Below are positions 25,883-36,555 of a stretch of 64,000 nucleotides of DNA, one piece after another; position 1 is the stretch's first letter; every line of letters begins with the position of its first letter. This stretch comes from Parabacteroides sp. TM07-1AC. GTDB lineage: Bacteria; Bacteroidota; Bacteroidia; Bacteroidales; Tannerellaceae. The stretch covers positions 318,120-382,119 of the forward strand of contig NZ_QUKD01000002.1 in the NCBI RefSeq assembly GCF_003480915.1. The letters run 5' to 3'. The notes under the pieces are model-generated. The model made no database searches, was not told the DNA's origin, and saw nothing but the letters and a program-made list of their open reading frames with translations. The position numbers and the translations under genes are program-made.

Positions 25883-28800
25883 TTACGATATATTCTTATT
25901 CAGCAGCTTCTTCGCATCCGCTTCCGACAGATTGCGACGGGCAGCGTAATCTTTCATCTGCTCTTCATCGATCGAACCGATCATGAAATACTGCGAATCC
26001 GGATGAGCGATGTAAATACCGCTTACCGTTGCTGTCGGATACATGGCGCCGTTCTCTGTCAGCTTCACCCCGATCTGCGACATATCCAGCAGATTATCCA
26101 GCGTGTAATTCAACAACTGATCCGGCAGCGAAGGATAGCCTACCGCCGGACGGATTCCCTGATATTTCACCTTATACAGATCCGGGATGGATAAAGACTC
26201 GTCCGGAGCATATCCCCAGTATTCCTTACGCACCTTCTCATGCAGATATTCGGCAAGTGCTTCCGCCAGACGGTCCGTTAATGTCTGGAGCAACATCGAA
26301 CTGTAGGTATCGCCCTCCTCCTCGAACTGGTTCTTCAGAGCCTCGGCACCGACACCGGCTGTTACGACAAAAGCACCGACATAATCCGTACGGCCTTCCG
26401 AAGCAGGCATGACATAATCGGCAAGCGATTTATAAACACCCTCGTCCTTCTTTGCCTGCTGACGCAATACAGGGATCACGATATCGCCCATCCGGATACT
26501 ATCCCCGTCACTATTAGCCGGGAAGAATCCGTAAATGGCTTTACAATATTCCGCCTTCCTGTCCACCAGCCGATTCAGCAGACGGACGGCATCTTTATGC
26601 AACTGCATGGCTTCGGCTGCCTTCGCACGGTCTCCTTCCGGAAAACTAGCCAACCACTGGGCACGACAGGAGTCGCATCCGTGCAATTGGGCGATTCCGG
26701 CAAAACGTCCGCTCAGTTTCCAGGCAGAGAAGAAGAAGGTCCAGTGTATATAAGGTATGATTTCCTCCAATGGAATATACGGCAGAACATGGACACCCAA
26801 CTGATTCGGGGTCGTAGGATTCCAGCCGGTCCAGTCTATTTTCTGCGGATGGAGGCGAGCTTCACTTAGCGGAACTAATATCTCCTTTTTCTGATCCATC
26901 GAAACGCGCAATGCTTCGTATTCCTTATTCAGGCTTTCAATATAAGCATCGCGGGTATCCGGATTCAGCAGTTTCGAAGCAATCAGCGGATTCTGCGACG
27001 CATCGAGTACGTGGATCACCGGATAATCATAATGAGGGGCTATCTTTATAGCCGTATGTAGCTTGGAGGTGGTTGCGCCACCGACCATGATCGGAATAGT
27101 CAATCCGGCTTTCTGCATCTCGTCCGTCACGTGTACCATCTCTTCCAGGGAGGGCGTGATCAGTCCTGACAGGCAGACCAGGTCGGGTTGCTCGTCGATG
27201 GCAGTCTTCACGATCACCTCGGCAGGAACCATCACACCCAGGTCGATCACTTCGTAATTGTTGCAGGCAAGAACGATCGAAACGATGTTTTTGCCGATGT
27301 CATGTACGTCGCCTTTCACCGTTGCGAAAAGAACCTTTCCGGCTTTCGCCGAGCCGGATGCCGTTTTATCGGCTTCAATGGCTGGCTGAAGGATGGCTAC
27401 CGCCTTTTTCATGGTACGAGCTGTCTTTACCACCTGCGGCAAGAACATCTTCCCGGCACCGAACAGTTCGCCGACCTTATTCATACCGCTCATCAGCGGA
27501 CCGTCGATAATATTCACAGGACGCGGATATTCTTTCAATGCTTCCTGCAAGTCTTCTTCCAGATGGTCGCCGATGCCTTTGATCAGGGCATACTCCAGAC
27601 GCTCTTCAATTGACAATTGACAATTGACAATTGACAGTTCCTTTTCACTTTTCTTCATTGTCAATTGTCCATTGTCAATTGTCCATTGAATCAGCTCTTC
27701 GGCGGCTTCCGGACGACGGTACAGAATCACATCTTCCAGCAAATTACGGAACTCCGGTTCGATATCTTCATAGATTACGGCAGAAGAAGGATTTACAATA
27801 CCCATATCCAGCCCTTTACTAATAGCATGGTACAGGAATACGGAGTGCATCGCTTCACGCACATAATTATTTCCACGGAACGAGAAAGATAGGTTACTGA
27901 TACCGCCGCTCACCTTGGCTCCCGGCAGATTCTGCTTGATCCACTCGACGGCACGGATAAAGTCCAGACCGTATCCGTTATGTTCTTCCATACCGGTAGC
28001 GATTGCCAGTACATTCGGATCGAAAATAATTCCGTTCGGATCAAAATCTATTTTCTCCCGAAGCAAACGATATGCGCGTCCGCAGACTTCCACTTTCCGT
28101 TCGAATGTATCCGCCTGCCCTTTCTCATCGAAAGCCATGACGACGACAGCCGCTCCCAACTGTTTGATGCGGGCGGCATGAGCCAGGAATACTTCTTCCC
28201 CTTCTTTCAGGGAAATCGAGTTGACGATACTTTTTCCCTGTACGCACATCAGCCCTTCTTCGATCACCTGCCATTTGGAAGAGTCGATCATGACAGGCAC
28301 CCGGGCGATATCCGGTTCGGAAGCGACCAGATTCAGGAACGTCGTCATTTCCTTGACGGCATCCAGCATCCCGTCGTCCATATTGATGTCGATCACCTGC
28401 GCACCGTCTTCCACCTGCTTGCGGGCAATCGTCAAGGCTTCTTCGTAGTTCCCTTCCTTGATCAGACGAAGGAACTTGCGGGAACCGGCGACGTTACAAC
28501 GTTCGCCTATATTGATAAAGTTATTTTCTTTCTTTACTTCCAGCAGCTCAAGACCGGACAGCCACAGGCAATCCGGCTTCGCGGCAGGCACATGCGGCTT
28601 TGCTCCTTTTATCAACGCCGGATACTGGGCGATATGGGCGGGTGTGGTACCACAACAACCTCCCAGTATATTCACCAGCCCCTCTTCGATGAACGGCTTC
28701 ACATGACCCGCCATCTTTTCCGGAGTCTCGTCATAGGTACCGAACGTATTGGGTAATCCGGCATTCGGATAAGCGCTTATATAATAGGGAGCATGTTTGG

Positions 28801-29578
28801 CCAGGTCGGCAAGGAAAGGCTTCATATCCGCTGCTCCGAAGGAACAATTCAAGCCGATACTGACCAGGTTGACATGCTGGACAGAAGCCAGGCAGGCACC
28901 CAGTGTCTGACCGGAAAGGGTACGTCCCCCCTGGGCAGAAAGCGTCAGTGACAACATGATCGGCAACTCTTTCCCTTTTTCTTTCAAAACAGTTTCAGCA
29001 GCTTCCAATCCCGCTTTCACGTTCAGCGTATCGAAAGTCGTTTCAAAAAGAATGATGTCCACGCCTCCGTCGACCAGCGCCTCCACCTGTTCTTTGTAGG
29101 CTTTATATATATCTTTATAGGTTACCGCACGATAAGCTGGATTACTCACATCGGGGCTCATGGATGCCGTCTTGTTGGTCGGGCCGATAGAACCGGCGAC
29201 AAAGATCGTCCGGTCCGGATGCTCCGCCATAAACCCGTCGGCTACTTCCCGTCCGAGCTTTCCGGCAGCCAAGTTAATCTCACGCACATACTCCTGCATG
29301 GCGTAATCTTCCATCGAAATGGCGTTCGCATTGAATGTATTGGTAGCGAAGATATCTGCCCCGGCATCCAGATACTGCCGGTGGATCGACTTGATCACAT
29401 CCGGACGGGTGATGCACAACAGGTCGTTGTTCCCTTTCAGCTGTCCGGGAAAATCGACGAAACGGTCGCCTCTGTAATCCTGTTCAGTCAGTTTGAATCC
29501 CTGGATCATAGTACCCATACCACCGTCCAGTATCAGGATACGTTCCTGCAGGGAGCGTATAAATGTTTCCTTATTCAT
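25883..29578 (-). CDS. metH: Cobalamin-dependent methionine synthase
   Basis: A 1231-residue enzyme that methylates homocysteine using methyl-tetrahydrofolate and B12. The start at 29578 (MNKETF) is preferred over an in-frame ATG 36 bp upstream. Domains in order: homocysteine/zinc domain (1-320, GLNCSFGA and [10 protein letters not shown] ligands), pterin domain (about 345-615), B12 cap and B12-binding domains (about 660-890, with DVHDIGKN holding the cobalt-ligating His), and the activation domain (about 920-1231). Residues about 629-659, the linker between pterin and cap domains, are encoded by an inserted TTGACAATTGACA-type repeat (27607-27688). No cobalamin riboswitch lies in the 45-bp gap to smpB. 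Confidence 0.97.
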   Translation of the reverse strand: MNKETFIRSLQERILILDGGMGTMIQGFKLTEQDYRGDRFVDFPGQLKGNNDLLCITRPDVIKSIHRQYLDAGADIFATNTFNANAISMEDYAMQEYVREINLAAGKLGREVADGFMAEHPDRTIFVAGSIGPTNKTASMSPDVSNPAYRAVTYKDIYKAYKEQVEALVDGGVDIILFETTFDTLNVKAGLEAAETVLKEKGKELPIMLSLTLSAQGGRTLSGQTLGACLASVQHVNLVSIGLNCSFGAADMKPFLADLAKHAPYYISAYPNAGLPNTFGTYDETPEKMAGHVKPFIEEGLVNILGGCCGTTPAHIAQYPALIKGAKPHVPAAKPDCLWLSGLELLEVKKENNFINIGERCNVAGSRKFLRLIKEGNYEEALTIARKQVEDGAQVIDINMDDGMLDAVKEMTTFLNLVASEPDIARVPVMIDSSKWQVIEEGLMCVQGKSIVNSISLKEGEEVFLAHAARIKQLGAAVVVMAFDEKGQADTFERKVEVCGRAYRLLREKIDFDPNGIIFDPNVLAIATGMEEHNGYGLDFIRAVEWIKQNLPGAKVSGGISNLSFSFRGNNYVREAMHSVFLYHAISKGLDMGIVNPSSAVIYEDIEPEFRNLLEDVILYRRPEAAEELIQWTIDNGQLTMKKSEKELSIVNCQLSIEERLEYALIKGIGDHLEEDLQEALKEYPRPVNIIDGPLMSGMNKVGELFGAGKMFLPQVVKTARTMKKAVAILQPAIEADKTASGSAKAGKVLFATVKGDVHDIGKNIVSIVLACNNYEVIDLGVMVPAEVIVKTAIDEQPDLVCLSGLITPSLEEMVHVTDEMQKAGLTIPIMVGGATTSKLHTAIKIAPHYDYPVIHVLDASQNPLIASKLLNPDTRDAYIESLNKEYEALRVSMDQKKEILVPLSEARLHPQKIDWTGWNPTTPNQLGVHVLPYIPLEEIIPYIHWTFFFSAWKLSGRFAGIAQLHGCDSCRAQWLASFPEGDRAKAAEAMQLHKDAVRLLNRLVDRKAEYCKAIYGFFPANSDGDSIRMGDIVIPVLRQQAKKDEGVYKSLADYVMPASEGRTDYVGAFVVTAGVGAEALKNQFEEEGDTYSSMLLQTLTDRLAEALAEYLHEKVRKEYWGYAPDESLSIPDLYKVKYQGIRPAVGYPSLPDQLLNYTLDNLLDMSQIGVKLTENGAMYPTATVSGIYIAHPDSQYFMIGSIDEEQMKDYAARRNLSEADAKKLLNKNIS
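27607..27688. repeat. Bacteroidetes AATTGACA repeat inserted in frame within metH
   Basis: Tandem CAATTGA-type units at 27607-27637 face their inverse at 27656-27688, forming a large AT-rich dyad. It is of the type usually found between genes, for example the related repeat at 33029-33101, but here is translated as part of a MetH linker. Confidence 0.75.
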
Positions 29579-29623
29579 AGATATGTCTTTTCCGTTTGAA
29601 AAAAGAAACGGCAAGAGTTTCTC

Positions 29624-30085
29624 TTACCGTTTAAATGCTCTGTCCATCTCCCTCTTGTCGTCACGGGCTTTGATGGAATCTCGTTTATCGTATTCCTTCT
29701 TACCTTTGGCTATGGCTACGACCACTTTCGCCAACCCTTTCTCGTTGATGAACATACGGGTCGGGATGATGGTAAAACCACTGTTACGGGCTGCATTGTC
29801 TATCTTGCGCAGCTCCTTTTTGGTAAGCAACAATTTACGGTCGCGGCGTGCGACATGATTATTATAGGTACCGTAAAAATACTCGGCGATGTACATGTTC
29901 TTCACCCACAACTCGCCTTTCTCCATGATACAGAACGTATCGACCAGGCTGGCTTTTCCCAGGCGGATGGATTTGATCTCCGTCCCGGTCAGCACGATCC
30001 CGGCAGTAAACGTATCGAGCAATTCATAATCGAAGGTTGCCCGCTTGTTCTTTATCTGTATATTATTACTAATCTTCTCTTTCAT
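29624..30085 (-). CDS. smpB: SsrA-binding protein (tmRNA partner)
   Basis: A 153-residue protein, the usual SmpB length. It binds tmRNA and brings it to stalled ribosomes for trans-translation. Typical features: [29 protein letters not shown] at the N-terminus, [19 protein letters not shown] in the middle and a basic C-terminal tail ([18 protein letters not shown]). It lies between the Yip1-family gene and metH on the same strand with 13- and 45-bp gaps, so it is probably in their transcript. The tmRNA gene is not in this window. Confidence 0.96.
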   Translation of the reverse strand: MKEKISNNIQIKNKRATFDYELLDTFTAGIVLTGTEIKSIRLGKASLVDTFCIMEKGELWVKNMYIAEYFYGTYNNHVARRDRKLLLTKKELRKIDNAARNSGFTIIPTRMFINEKGLAKVVVAIAKGKKEYDKRDSIKARDDKREMDRAFKR

Positions 30086-30098
30086 CTTTTTCTAACTG

Positions 30099-30665
30099 TC
30101 AAAAACGTAATCCCGGCATCAGCATGAACAGCACAAACTCGATCACCGCCGGTGTCAGCAAAATGATAACGGTCGTTATACCGGCAAACTTCAGCCGTTC
30201 CTTTTCTTCCACCTGCATATAAGGACCGGCTCCTTCCCATACAATATAAAATGTATATAAAATGAAGATGCGCAGGAAGAAAAACTCCGGCAGCAGCATC
30301 AGCACGATATTCAATGCAAACATCAGCGATGACGAATAACCGACAAAACGCTGGCAGAGTTTCATGTCCTTTTCTCTTCCGAACCATCCCTGCCAGGCTT
30401 CATTCAGAAAATAGGCTCCCAGATAGAAACCTCCGAAAGAAGCGACCAGAGTTTTGATCGACGATTTCAAAGCAAGCTCTACATCAAACTCCTTCCGCGT
30501 AAACAACACGCCTAGAAAAGCTGCCACTGTAACCAGTCCGATTAACGGATATATGAATCGCGACAAGAACTCATCGCCCTTCTCTTCTTTTCTTGACAAC
30601 ATATCCCAGGCCTTCCCCGGTTGAGATATGATGGCTATTACCCATTTGATTATCTCCTTATACAT
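30099..30665 (-). CDS. Yip1-family integral membrane protein
   Basis: A 188-residue protein with about five hydrophobic segments (around 37-55, 70-90, 112-130, 133-148 and 163-183) and a short charged N-terminus containing the ISQPGKAWDMLSRKEE motif seen in bacterial YIP1-domain proteins. Function unknown; eukaryotic members act in vesicle traffic, which is no guide here. It starts the smpB-metH gene cluster. Confidence 0.8.
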   Translation of the reverse strand: MYKEIIKWVIAIISQPGKAWDMLSRKEEKGDEFLSRFIYPLIGLVTVAAFLGVLFTRKEFDVELALKSSIKTLVASFGGFYLGAYFLNEAWQGWFGREKDMKLCQRFVGYSSSLMFALNIVLMLLPEFFFLRIFILYTFYIVWEGAGPYMQVEEKERLKFAGITTVIILLTPAVIEFVLFMLMPGLRF

Positions 30666-30702
30666 CTCTCCGTTTTTCTATTTAATACCCCTTTATCTTC
30701 CC

Positions 30703-31509
30703 TTATTCAACTCTTTCACTAAACGAAATCAACATCGGCTCCGTCGTACTCCACAAACAGGCTGTCGTATCCTTATTATATGCCGAAGCGTAATTTATTG
30801 CTATAGAAAGTCCTTTTTCTCCCTTTTCCTCTTCCTGTACTTTCGCTTTATCAAAGAACTCCTCGATATTGAATGCATTTGTAATCAAGACCTTTACAGT
30901 CTTTTCAGTTTCGGTTGTTCCTTCACCTTCTTCTTTATTATCATCACCGCTGCCTTCTTCCGGCTTCGTCACTTTCTTTATCGCCCGAAGGTAGAGATTG
31001 TAAATCCGCTTCCCCTCCTCTATGGTATACATCTTTTCCGGATTATAGCTGAGCATGAAACTATCCTGCTGAGATTCCGTCTCCGTATGATTGGACCATA
31101 AGAACAGACGTCCTTTGATATAGGCCTTGCGGCCCAGTAATGATTCCGTCAGGACTTCGTTATTCAATATCTTTGTCGTATCCGTCATCTGGCTGTCCAA
31201 AGGCCATAAAGGTACACTGACCGGTTGTTCAATCAGCTCGATGGACAGACTGTCCGTGCCTTGCAACTCCGGAGCTGCAGAATCGAATGAGTATTCTATC
31301 AGAAAACAATCGCCGGTATCCCCCGTTACACTCAGGTTTGAGCCATAAAGGAAACGACCGCCATCCACATAAAACCCTTTGGTCGGACGTGACTGATAGA
31401 CAGCTTCCTGCTCTCCCACCGTTATCCGGGTATTCGTATCTCCGAGACAAGAGGAGAACATCAGCAAACAAATCATGAGTATGCTATATAACTCTTTCTT
31501 TTTCATCAC
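30703..31509 (-). CDS. Lipoprotein of unknown function, paralogue of the 41485 gene
   Basis: A 268-residue lipoprotein (lipobox SSC, Cys21; Met1 or Met2 start). It shares with the protein at 41485 the motifs TGDC near the N-terminus, EGKR-Y-(N/D)-x-x-LR in the middle and NY-x5-(N)KDTTA near the C-terminus. A low-complexity acidic stretch (EEGSGDDNKEEGEGTTE, about 200-216) is not shared. I do not recognise a named family. It is transcribed alone from a promoter at 31566-31573. Confidence 0.75.
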   Translation of the reverse strand: MMKKKELYSILMICLLMFSSCLGDTNTRITVGEQEAVYQSRPTKGFYVDGGRFLYGSNLSVTGDTGDCFLIEYSFDSAAPELQGTDSLSIELIEQPVSVPLWPLDSQMTDTTKILNNEVLTESLLGRKAYIKGRLFLWSNHTETESQQDSFMLSYNPEKMYTIEEGKRIYNLYLRAIKKVTKPEEGSGDDNKEEGEGTTETEKTVKVLITNAFNIEEFFDKAKVQEEEKGEKGLSIAINYASAYNKDTTACLWSTTEPMLISFSERVE

Positions 31510-31565
31510 ATTCTATCTTTTATAAACATTCAAGATTTATCACACCCCACGATCACGGGATCGTA

Positions 31566-31573
31566 CAAAGGTA
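31566..31573 (-). promoter_or_regulatory. -7 box of the 30703 lipoprotein gene
   Basis: Minus strand TACCTTTG. Just after it, ATCACGGGAT-centred sequence (31548-31565) can form a short hairpin at the start of the transcript. Confidence 0.5.
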
Positions 31574-31712
31574 GTAAAAAAGGAAACACTACAAATAAAA
31601 AAACAGGAAAAGAGAAAGAGCCTCAATGGTAAAGCAGACTGATAGCTCTATTGTGTTACAAGGGATAGCTTAGTAATACCAAGAGAAATGAGGATGAATC
31701 AAACGTTACACT

Positions 31713-31818
31713 ATGGCACACTGATTACGCAGATCGGACAGATGAACACAGATAAATAAATTGAAAATCAATAAATAATCGGTATTCATCTGTTTAATCA
31801 GTGTCATCTGTGTGCCAT
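31713..31818. repeat. Imperfect inverted repeat element between genes
   Basis: The ends read ATGGCACA and TGTGCCAT, and the arms share CTGATTA, ACAGATGAA and ACAGAT words in inverse order. It resembles intergenic dyads common in Bacteroidales. The remaining bases of the 350-bp gap 31510-31863 show the promoter at 31566 and no gene. Confidence 0.6.
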
Positions 31819-31863
31819 TTAGTCTATTTTGATACAGTCCCGTTTTGATTTCTTATAAGATAA

Positions 31864-33021
31864 TTAAATCGTATCGGAATAGTATGCTTTCGGAAGCTGG
31901 CGACAGTTATATTGGGAGGCCATCACCTCGCCGTAAGCACCGGCTGAACGCAAGGCGATCAGGTCACCGCGGTGTGCCTTGTTCAGCTCGACATCTTTAC
32001 CGAATACATCGGATGATTCGCAGATAGGCCCTACTACATCATACAGTTCGACCGCTTCGTCACTGGATATATTCTCGATACGGTGATAGGCGTCGTACAT
32101 GGCAGGACGGATCAGTTCGGTAAATCCGGCATCCAGAATGGCAAACTGTTTTGTCTCACCGACTTTAACATACAGAACCTTCGAGATCAGTGTCCCGCAT
32201 TGGGCAACGACCGAACGGCCCGGTTCGAAATGTACCTGCTGACCGGGACGTACTTTCAGCAATTTATTGAATACGGCAAAGTAATTATCGAATGCCGGGA
32301 TAGGCAGATGGTTCGGGTGATAATAATCGATACCCAATCCGCCGCCGAAGTTCAGATTCTCTATTTGAATACCACGGGCTTCCAACTCTTCCTGTATCTC
32401 GTTTACACGGATAACCAGGTTACGGAATGCGGACATATCCGTGATCTGCGAACCGATATGGCAATGGATACCGATCAGTTTCACATGTTTCAGTTTCGCC
32501 AGGTTATCCAGCACCTGCCCCAGCTGGCTCAAATTGATACCGAACTTATTTTCTTTCATTCCGGTGGTGATCTTCGCATGGGTATGGGCATCCACTTCCG
32601 GATTGATACGCAGGGCAACCGAAGCCACTTTGTTTTTAGCGGCAGCCAGTTCGTCGATGATATCCAGCTCGACAGCCGATTCCACATTGAAACAGAAGAT
32701 ATCGTTGTCCAGTCCCAGGTTGATTTCCCAATCGGCTTTACCGACACCGGCAAAGACCACTTTACCGGCAGGGAATCCGGCATTCAGGGCAGCCTGCACC
32801 TCACCACCGCTCACGCAGTCGGCCCCCAAACCGTTCTCCGCTATAACGGACAGGATACGCGGATTGGCATTTGCCTTGACTGCATAGTGTACATGATAGC
32901 CGTATTTACCAGCTTCATTCTTCACCATATCCAGTGTATCCTGCAACAATTTTACATCATAATAATAAAAAGGCGTAGGAAGTGCCTTCAGCTTATCTAT
33001 CGGGAATGTTCCTTTGAGCAT
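31864..33021 (-). CDS. lysA: Diaminopimelate decarboxylase
   Basis: A PLP enzyme of 385 residues that makes L-lysine from meso-diaminopimelate, the last step of lysine synthesis. PLP Lys49 lies in HYAVKANANP. Also seen are the HIGSQ segment, a glycine-rich phosphate loop (NFGGGLGID), EPGRS, and the C-terminal CESSDVFG substrate-binding motif with the catalytic Cys. It follows lysC, separated by an AT-rich repeat. Slightly shorter than many LysA proteins but complete. Confidence 0.96.
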   Translation of the reverse strand: MLKGTFPIDKLKALPTPFYYYDVKLLQDTLDMVKNEAGKYGYHVHYAVKANANPRILSVIAENGLGADCVSGGEVQAALNAGFPAGKVVFAGVGKADWEINLGLDNDIFCFNVESAVELDIIDELAAAKNKVASVALRINPEVDAHTHAKITTGMKENKFGINLSQLGQVLDNLAKLKHVKLIGIHCHIGSQITDMSAFRNLVIRVNEIQEELEARGIQIENLNFGGGLGIDYYHPNHLPIPAFDNYFAVFNKLLKVRPGQQVHFEPGRSVVAQCGTLISKVLYVKVGETKQFAILDAGFTELIRPAMYDAYHRIENISSDEAVELYDVVGPICESSDVFGKDVELNKAHRGDLIALRSAGAYGEVMASQYNCRQLPKAYYSDTI

Positions 33022-33028
33022 AATAAGA

Positions 33029-33101
33029 GAATTGAGAATTGAAAATTGAGAATTGAAAATTAGTTACCATCTATTAATTTTCAATTCTCAATTCTCAATT
33101 T
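33029..33101. repeat. AATTGAGA/AATTGAAA inverted repeat between lysC and lysA
   Basis: Tandem AATTGARAATTG units on one side (33029-33063) are mirrored by the inverse on the other (33074-33101), and run up to the lysC stop codon. The same class of repeat as the one inside metH. It could attenuate lysA expression. Confidence 0.7.
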
Positions 33102-34418
33102 TTAATTATTAAATAGGTGATCGCTTAACGCCTGGAGCGCTTTCTTCTTGTCTGCCGACTTGATCAGCAGCGACACATTGTAGTTGCTGCCTCCGTAGGA
33201 GATCATACGCACCGGCACATCCTTCATCGCCTGGACGATACGGGCTTCGAAGCCGACGTTATCCCATTCCAGGTCGCCCACCACACAAACAATCACCATA
33301 TCTTCATCCACCGTAACCGTACCGTATTTCTTCAGGTCGTCTACGATTTCTTCCAGATGCTTGCGGTTGTCGATCGTTACCGATACACCTACTTCCGAAG
33401 TGGTAACCATATCGATCGGTGTCTGGTAGTTTTCGAAGATTTCGAATACCTTACGCAGGAAACCGGTAGCCAGCAACATACGGCCGCTCTTTACCTTGAT
33501 GGAGATGATATTATCTTTTGCCGCAACAGCCTTGATCTTTCCTTTTTCCGTTTCGTTGGAGATCAACGTTCCGGGAGCTTCCGGCTGCATGGTGTTCAGC
33601 AGACGAACCGGGATATTGTTCAGCTTGGCAGGCAAAATACAAGTAGGATGCAGGATCTTCGCACCGAAGTAAGCCAGTTCTGCTGCTTCTTCGAAATGCA
33701 GGTTGCGAACCGGTGATGTTTTGTCAACGATACGCGGATCGTTATTATGCATACCGTCGATATCCGTCCATATCTGGATTTCTTCCGCATTCACAGCCGC
33801 ACCGATCAGGGAAGCGCTATAGTCACTGCCGCCACGCTGCAGGTTATCGACCTCGCCGTAGGCATTCCGGCAGATATATCCCTGAGTGATATATAAGTCG
33901 GCATCTTTATGTTCGTTCAGCTGTTTTACCAGACGTTCCTTAATATAAACGGGATCCGGTTCAGCATTCTTGTCCGTACGCATATATTCCAGAGCAGGAA
34001 GCAGGACGGAGTTCACGCCGGTTTCATTCAGATACAGGTTCATCATACCGGTAGAGATCAGTTCTCCCTGAGCCAGCACGACCTTTTCTTCAAACAAGGT
34101 GAACAGGTCTTTCGTGAAAGTACGGATATAATCGAAATGAGATTTTACAAGTTCTTTGGCTTTCTGCTTATATTCGTCGGTGCTGTACAGTTCTTCGATA
34201 TGTCCGTAATATTTCTGCGCAAGCTTATTGATGATTTCATTTGCACCATCCGGATTCTTCTTGTACAGGTAGTCGGATATCTCAACCAACGAGTTGGTTG
34301 TACCTGACATGGCAGACAATACGACAATATTACGGTCGCCTGAGCAAATCAATTTTGCTACCTCTTTCATTCTCTGTGCAGATCCCACAGAAGTACCGCC
34401 AAACTTTAAAACTTTCAT
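33102..34418 (-). CDS. lysC: Monofunctional aspartokinase
   Basis: A 438-residue enzyme that phosphorylates L-aspartate, first step of the lysine/threonine/methionine branch. The N-terminal kinase domain begins with KFGGTSVGS (4-12) and has the RGGSDYSAS segment near 215. Two ACT domains at the C-terminus (about 305-438) are the likely sites for feedback by lysine. No homoserine dehydrogenase domain is attached. It has its own promoter-like box (34467-34474) and is followed by lysA, consistent with a lysine pair. Confidence 0.95.
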   Translation of the reverse strand: MKVLKFGGTSVGSAQRMKEVAKLICSGDRNIVVLSAMSGTTNSLVEISDYLYKKNPDGANEIINKLAQKYYGHIEELYSTDEYKQKAKELVKSHFDYIRTFTKDLFTLFEEKVVLAQGELISTGMMNLYLNETGVNSVLLPALEYMRTDKNAEPDPVYIKERLVKQLNEHKDADLYITQGYICRNAYGEVDNLQRGGSDYSASLIGAAVNAEEIQIWTDIDGMHNNDPRIVDKTSPVRNLHFEEAAELAYFGAKILHPTCILPAKLNNIPVRLLNTMQPEAPGTLISNETEKGKIKAVAAKDNIISIKVKSGRMLLATGFLRKVFEIFENYQTPIDMVTTSEVGVSVTIDNRKHLEEIVDDLKKYGTVTVDEDMVIVCVVGDLEWDNVGFEARIVQAMKDVPVRMISYGGSNYNVSLLIKSADKKKALQALSDHLFNN

Positions 34419-34466
34419 TTTCTTTTCCTATAATTAAATTGTTTGTTCCTTGCTATTTTGCGTGTG

Positions 34467-34474
34467 CAAAGTTA
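34467..34474 (-). promoter_or_regulatory. -7 box of lysC
   Basis: Minus strand TAACTTTG in the 65-bp gap after the FtsE-like gene, about 50 bp before the lysC ATG. It suggests lysC-lysA can be transcribed apart from the his genes. Confidence 0.5.
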
Positions 34475-34483
34475 CATAAAAAA

Positions 34484-35161
34484 TCATTCTCCGACATCAC
34501 CGAGGCATGCATTCTCACATTTTACTATACGGGCGGGATAATTATGTACCAGTGTATAGTTATGCGTGGTCATAATCACCGCCGTACCTTTCTGACAAAT
34601 ATCATGCAGAAGCTGTACGATCTGTCCGCTTGTTTCGGGGTCCAGATTACCTGTAGGCTCGTCGGCCAATATAAGTTCAGGGTCATTCAGGAGTGCTCTT
34701 GCTATCACGATACGCTGTTGTTCGCCGCCCGACAGTTCGTGCGGCATCTTATATCCTTTGGTCTGCATGCCTACCTGATGAAGCACCTCTTCGATGCGTT
34801 CTTTGATCTCGCTCTTTTTCTTCCACCCGGTCGCCCGCAGGACGAACTCCAGGTTTTTGATCACCGAGCGGTCGGTAAGCAACTGAAAATCCTGAAAAAC
34901 AATCCCCAGCTTACGGCGAAGATAGGGTATGTCCTTCCGTTTCATCTTACAGAGATTGTAATCCAACAGCCAGGCATCGCCCTGACTGATCGGGATTTCG
35001 CAATACAAGGATTTCAACAGACTGCTCTTTCCGGAGCCTACTTTCCCGATTACATACACAAACTCCCCGTTACGCAAGGTAAAAGAGGCATTATGCAGTA
35101 TGACATTTTCGTCGCGGCAGATTTCTACGCCTTCCAGTCTGAGCAGTGTTGTATCTTCCAT
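34484..35161 (-). CDS. FtsE-like ABC transporter ATPase
   Basis: A 225-residue ATP-binding protein with Walker [10 protein letters not shown] at 39-47, Q-loop FQDFQ near 90, signature LSGGEQQR at 143-150, Walker B LILADEP at 163-169 and the H-loop TTHN. The sequence is of the FtsE/LolD/MacB group and closest in look to FtsE, which with FtsX controls septal peptidoglycan hydrolases. No FtsX permease is adjacent; it lies instead between hisIE and lysC, 6 bp after hisIE. The FtsE assignment is therefore by sequence alone. Confidence 0.82.
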   Translation of the reverse strand: MEDTTLLRLEGVEICRDENVILHNASFTLRNGEFVYVIGKVGSGKSSLLKSLYCEIPISQGDAWLLDYNLCKMKRKDIPYLRRKLGIVFQDFQLLTDRSVIKNLEFVLRATGWKKKSEIKERIEEVLHQVGMQTKGYKMPHELSGGEQQRIVIARALLNDPELILADEPTGNLDPETSGQIVQLLHDICQKGTAVIMTTHNYTLVHNYPARIVKCENACLGDVGE

Positions 35162-35167
35162 AGCAAT

Positions 35168-35764
35168 TTATCCTTTATGTCTTTTCTTTAATTCGCGTGC
35201 CAGATCTTCCAGACGAAGACCTTTGCTGGTCAATAATACGATCAGATGATAAACCAGGTCGGATGCTTCATAAATAAAGCCTTCTTCTGTTCCGTTGGTT
35301 GCTTCAATCACGGTCTCGACAGCTTCTTCTCCCACCTTCTGCGCCATACGGTTCACTCCTTTCAAGAACAAGGAAGTGGTATAAGAACCTTCCGGCATCT
35401 CCTGACGGCGCTGTTCGATAAAGTCCTGCAGATATTTCAGGAACATGATGTCTTCCTTATTCTTTTCGCCGAAACAAGTATCAGCTCCTGTATGGCAAAC
35501 CGGACCGGCCGGAATAGCCTTGATAAGGATGGTATCGTTATCGCAATCCACCATCATACTCACCACCTGCAAGGTGTTACCGCTGGTTTCACCTTTCATC
35601 CACAAACGGTTCTTCGTACGACTGAAGAAGGTTACCTTGCCTGTTTCCTTTGTTTCTTCATAGGCTTCTTCATTCATAAAACCCAGCATCAATACTTTGT
35701 TGGTATTGTTATCCTGAACGATTGCCGGGATAAGTCCGCCCATTTTTTCAAAATCTAATTTCAT
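35168..35764 (-). CDS. hisI: Bifunctional phosphoribosyl-AMP cyclohydrolase / phosphoribosyl-ATP pyrophosphatase
   Basis: A 198-residue fusion (HisIE) catalysing steps 2 and 3 of histidine synthesis. The HisI half (1-110) has TFFSRTKNRLWMKGETSGN, the metal-binding DCDNDT and the Cys-containing PVCHTG...C. The HisE half (about 110-198) is helical with FLKGVNRMAQKVGEEAVE. It lies 13 bp after hisF. Confidence 0.95.
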   Translation of the reverse strand: MKLDFEKMGGLIPAIVQDNNTNKVLMLGFMNEEAYEETKETGKVTFFSRTKNRLWMKGETSGNTLQVVSMMVDCDNDTILIKAIPAGPVCHTGADTCFGEKNKEDIMFLKYLQDFIEQRRQEMPEGSYTTSLFLKGVNRMAQKVGEEAVETVIEATNGTEEGFIYEASDLVYHLIVLLTSKGLRLEDLARELKKRHKG

Positions 35765-35777
35765 CTTATTCTTGTAA

Positions 35778-36533
35778 TTATATTCTTACATTGATTCCTT
35801 CTTTATTCAGATACTGCTTCAGGTCGGCTATGCCGATCTCCCCGAAATGGAATACGCTGGCAGCCAGCGCGGCATCCGCTTTTCCTTCTGCAAAGGTATC
35901 ACGGAAATGTTCCATCTTGCCGGCTCCTCCCGAAGCGATGACCGGAATATGCAGGTTGTCAGCCAAAGCCGAGAGTGCCTCATTGGCATATCCGTCTTTT
36001 ACACCGTCGTGCGTCATACTGGTGAACAGGATCTCGCCTGCTCCGCGGCTTTCGGCTTCAGAAGCCCACTGATAAAGATGCTTCTCCGTCGGGATACGGC
36101 CTCCGTTCAGATAGCAGAGCCAGTCGCCGTTCTCGTAGTTCGCATCGATGGCGACCACACAGACCTGGCTTCCGAAATTCTTCGCGATCTCTTCGATCAG
36201 CGAAGGGTTGCGCAGTGCCGCCGAGTTGATCGATACCTTGTCGGCACCGGCACTCAACAGACGGTCTACGTCTTTCAGTTCGTTAATGCCGCCTCCCACC
36301 GTAAAGGGGATACTGATATTAGCGGCTACTTTTTTGACCAGTTCAGTGAAGGTTTTACGGCCTTCATGCGAAGCGGTTATATCCAGGTAGACAAGCTCGT
36401 CGGCTCCCTCCCGGCTGTATTGTGACCCCAGTTCGACCGGATCGCCTGCGTCGCGGAAGTTCACAAAATTAATTCCTTTTACTGTTTTTCCATCTTTGAT
36501 ATCCAGACAGGGTACTATTCTCTTGGCTAGCAT
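35778..36533 (-). CDS. hisF: Imidazole glycerol phosphate synthase, cyclase subunit
   Basis: A 251-residue TIM barrel that, with HisH, makes IGP and AICAR. It begins [16 protein letters not shown], with Asp11 as one catalytic acid and the AIDANYENG strand holding the second (about residue 130). Phosphate-binding glycine loops GGG and ASGGAGK are present. It lies 22 bp after hisA. Confidence 0.97.
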   Translation of the reverse strand: MLAKRIVPCLDIKDGKTVKGINFVNFRDAGDPVELGSQYSREGADELVYLDITASHEGRKTFTELVKKVAANISIPFTVGGGINELKDVDRLLSAGADKVSINSAALRNPSLIEEIAKNFGSQVCVVAIDANYENGDWLCYLNGGRIPTEKHLYQWASEAESRGAGEILFTSMTHDGVKDGYANEALSALADNLHIPVIASGGAGKMEHFRDTFAEGKADAALAASVFHFGEIGIADLKQYLNKEGINVRI

Positions 36534-36555
36534 ACGTTGATTTCTCCTCCTCTTT

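Noticed and set aside
27980..28756. 258-codon plus-strand frame
   Set aside because: Antisense to metH.
29579..29623. Cobalamin or SAM riboswitch before metH
   Set aside because: The gap to smpB is only 45 bp and holds no such structure; metH is read from upstream.
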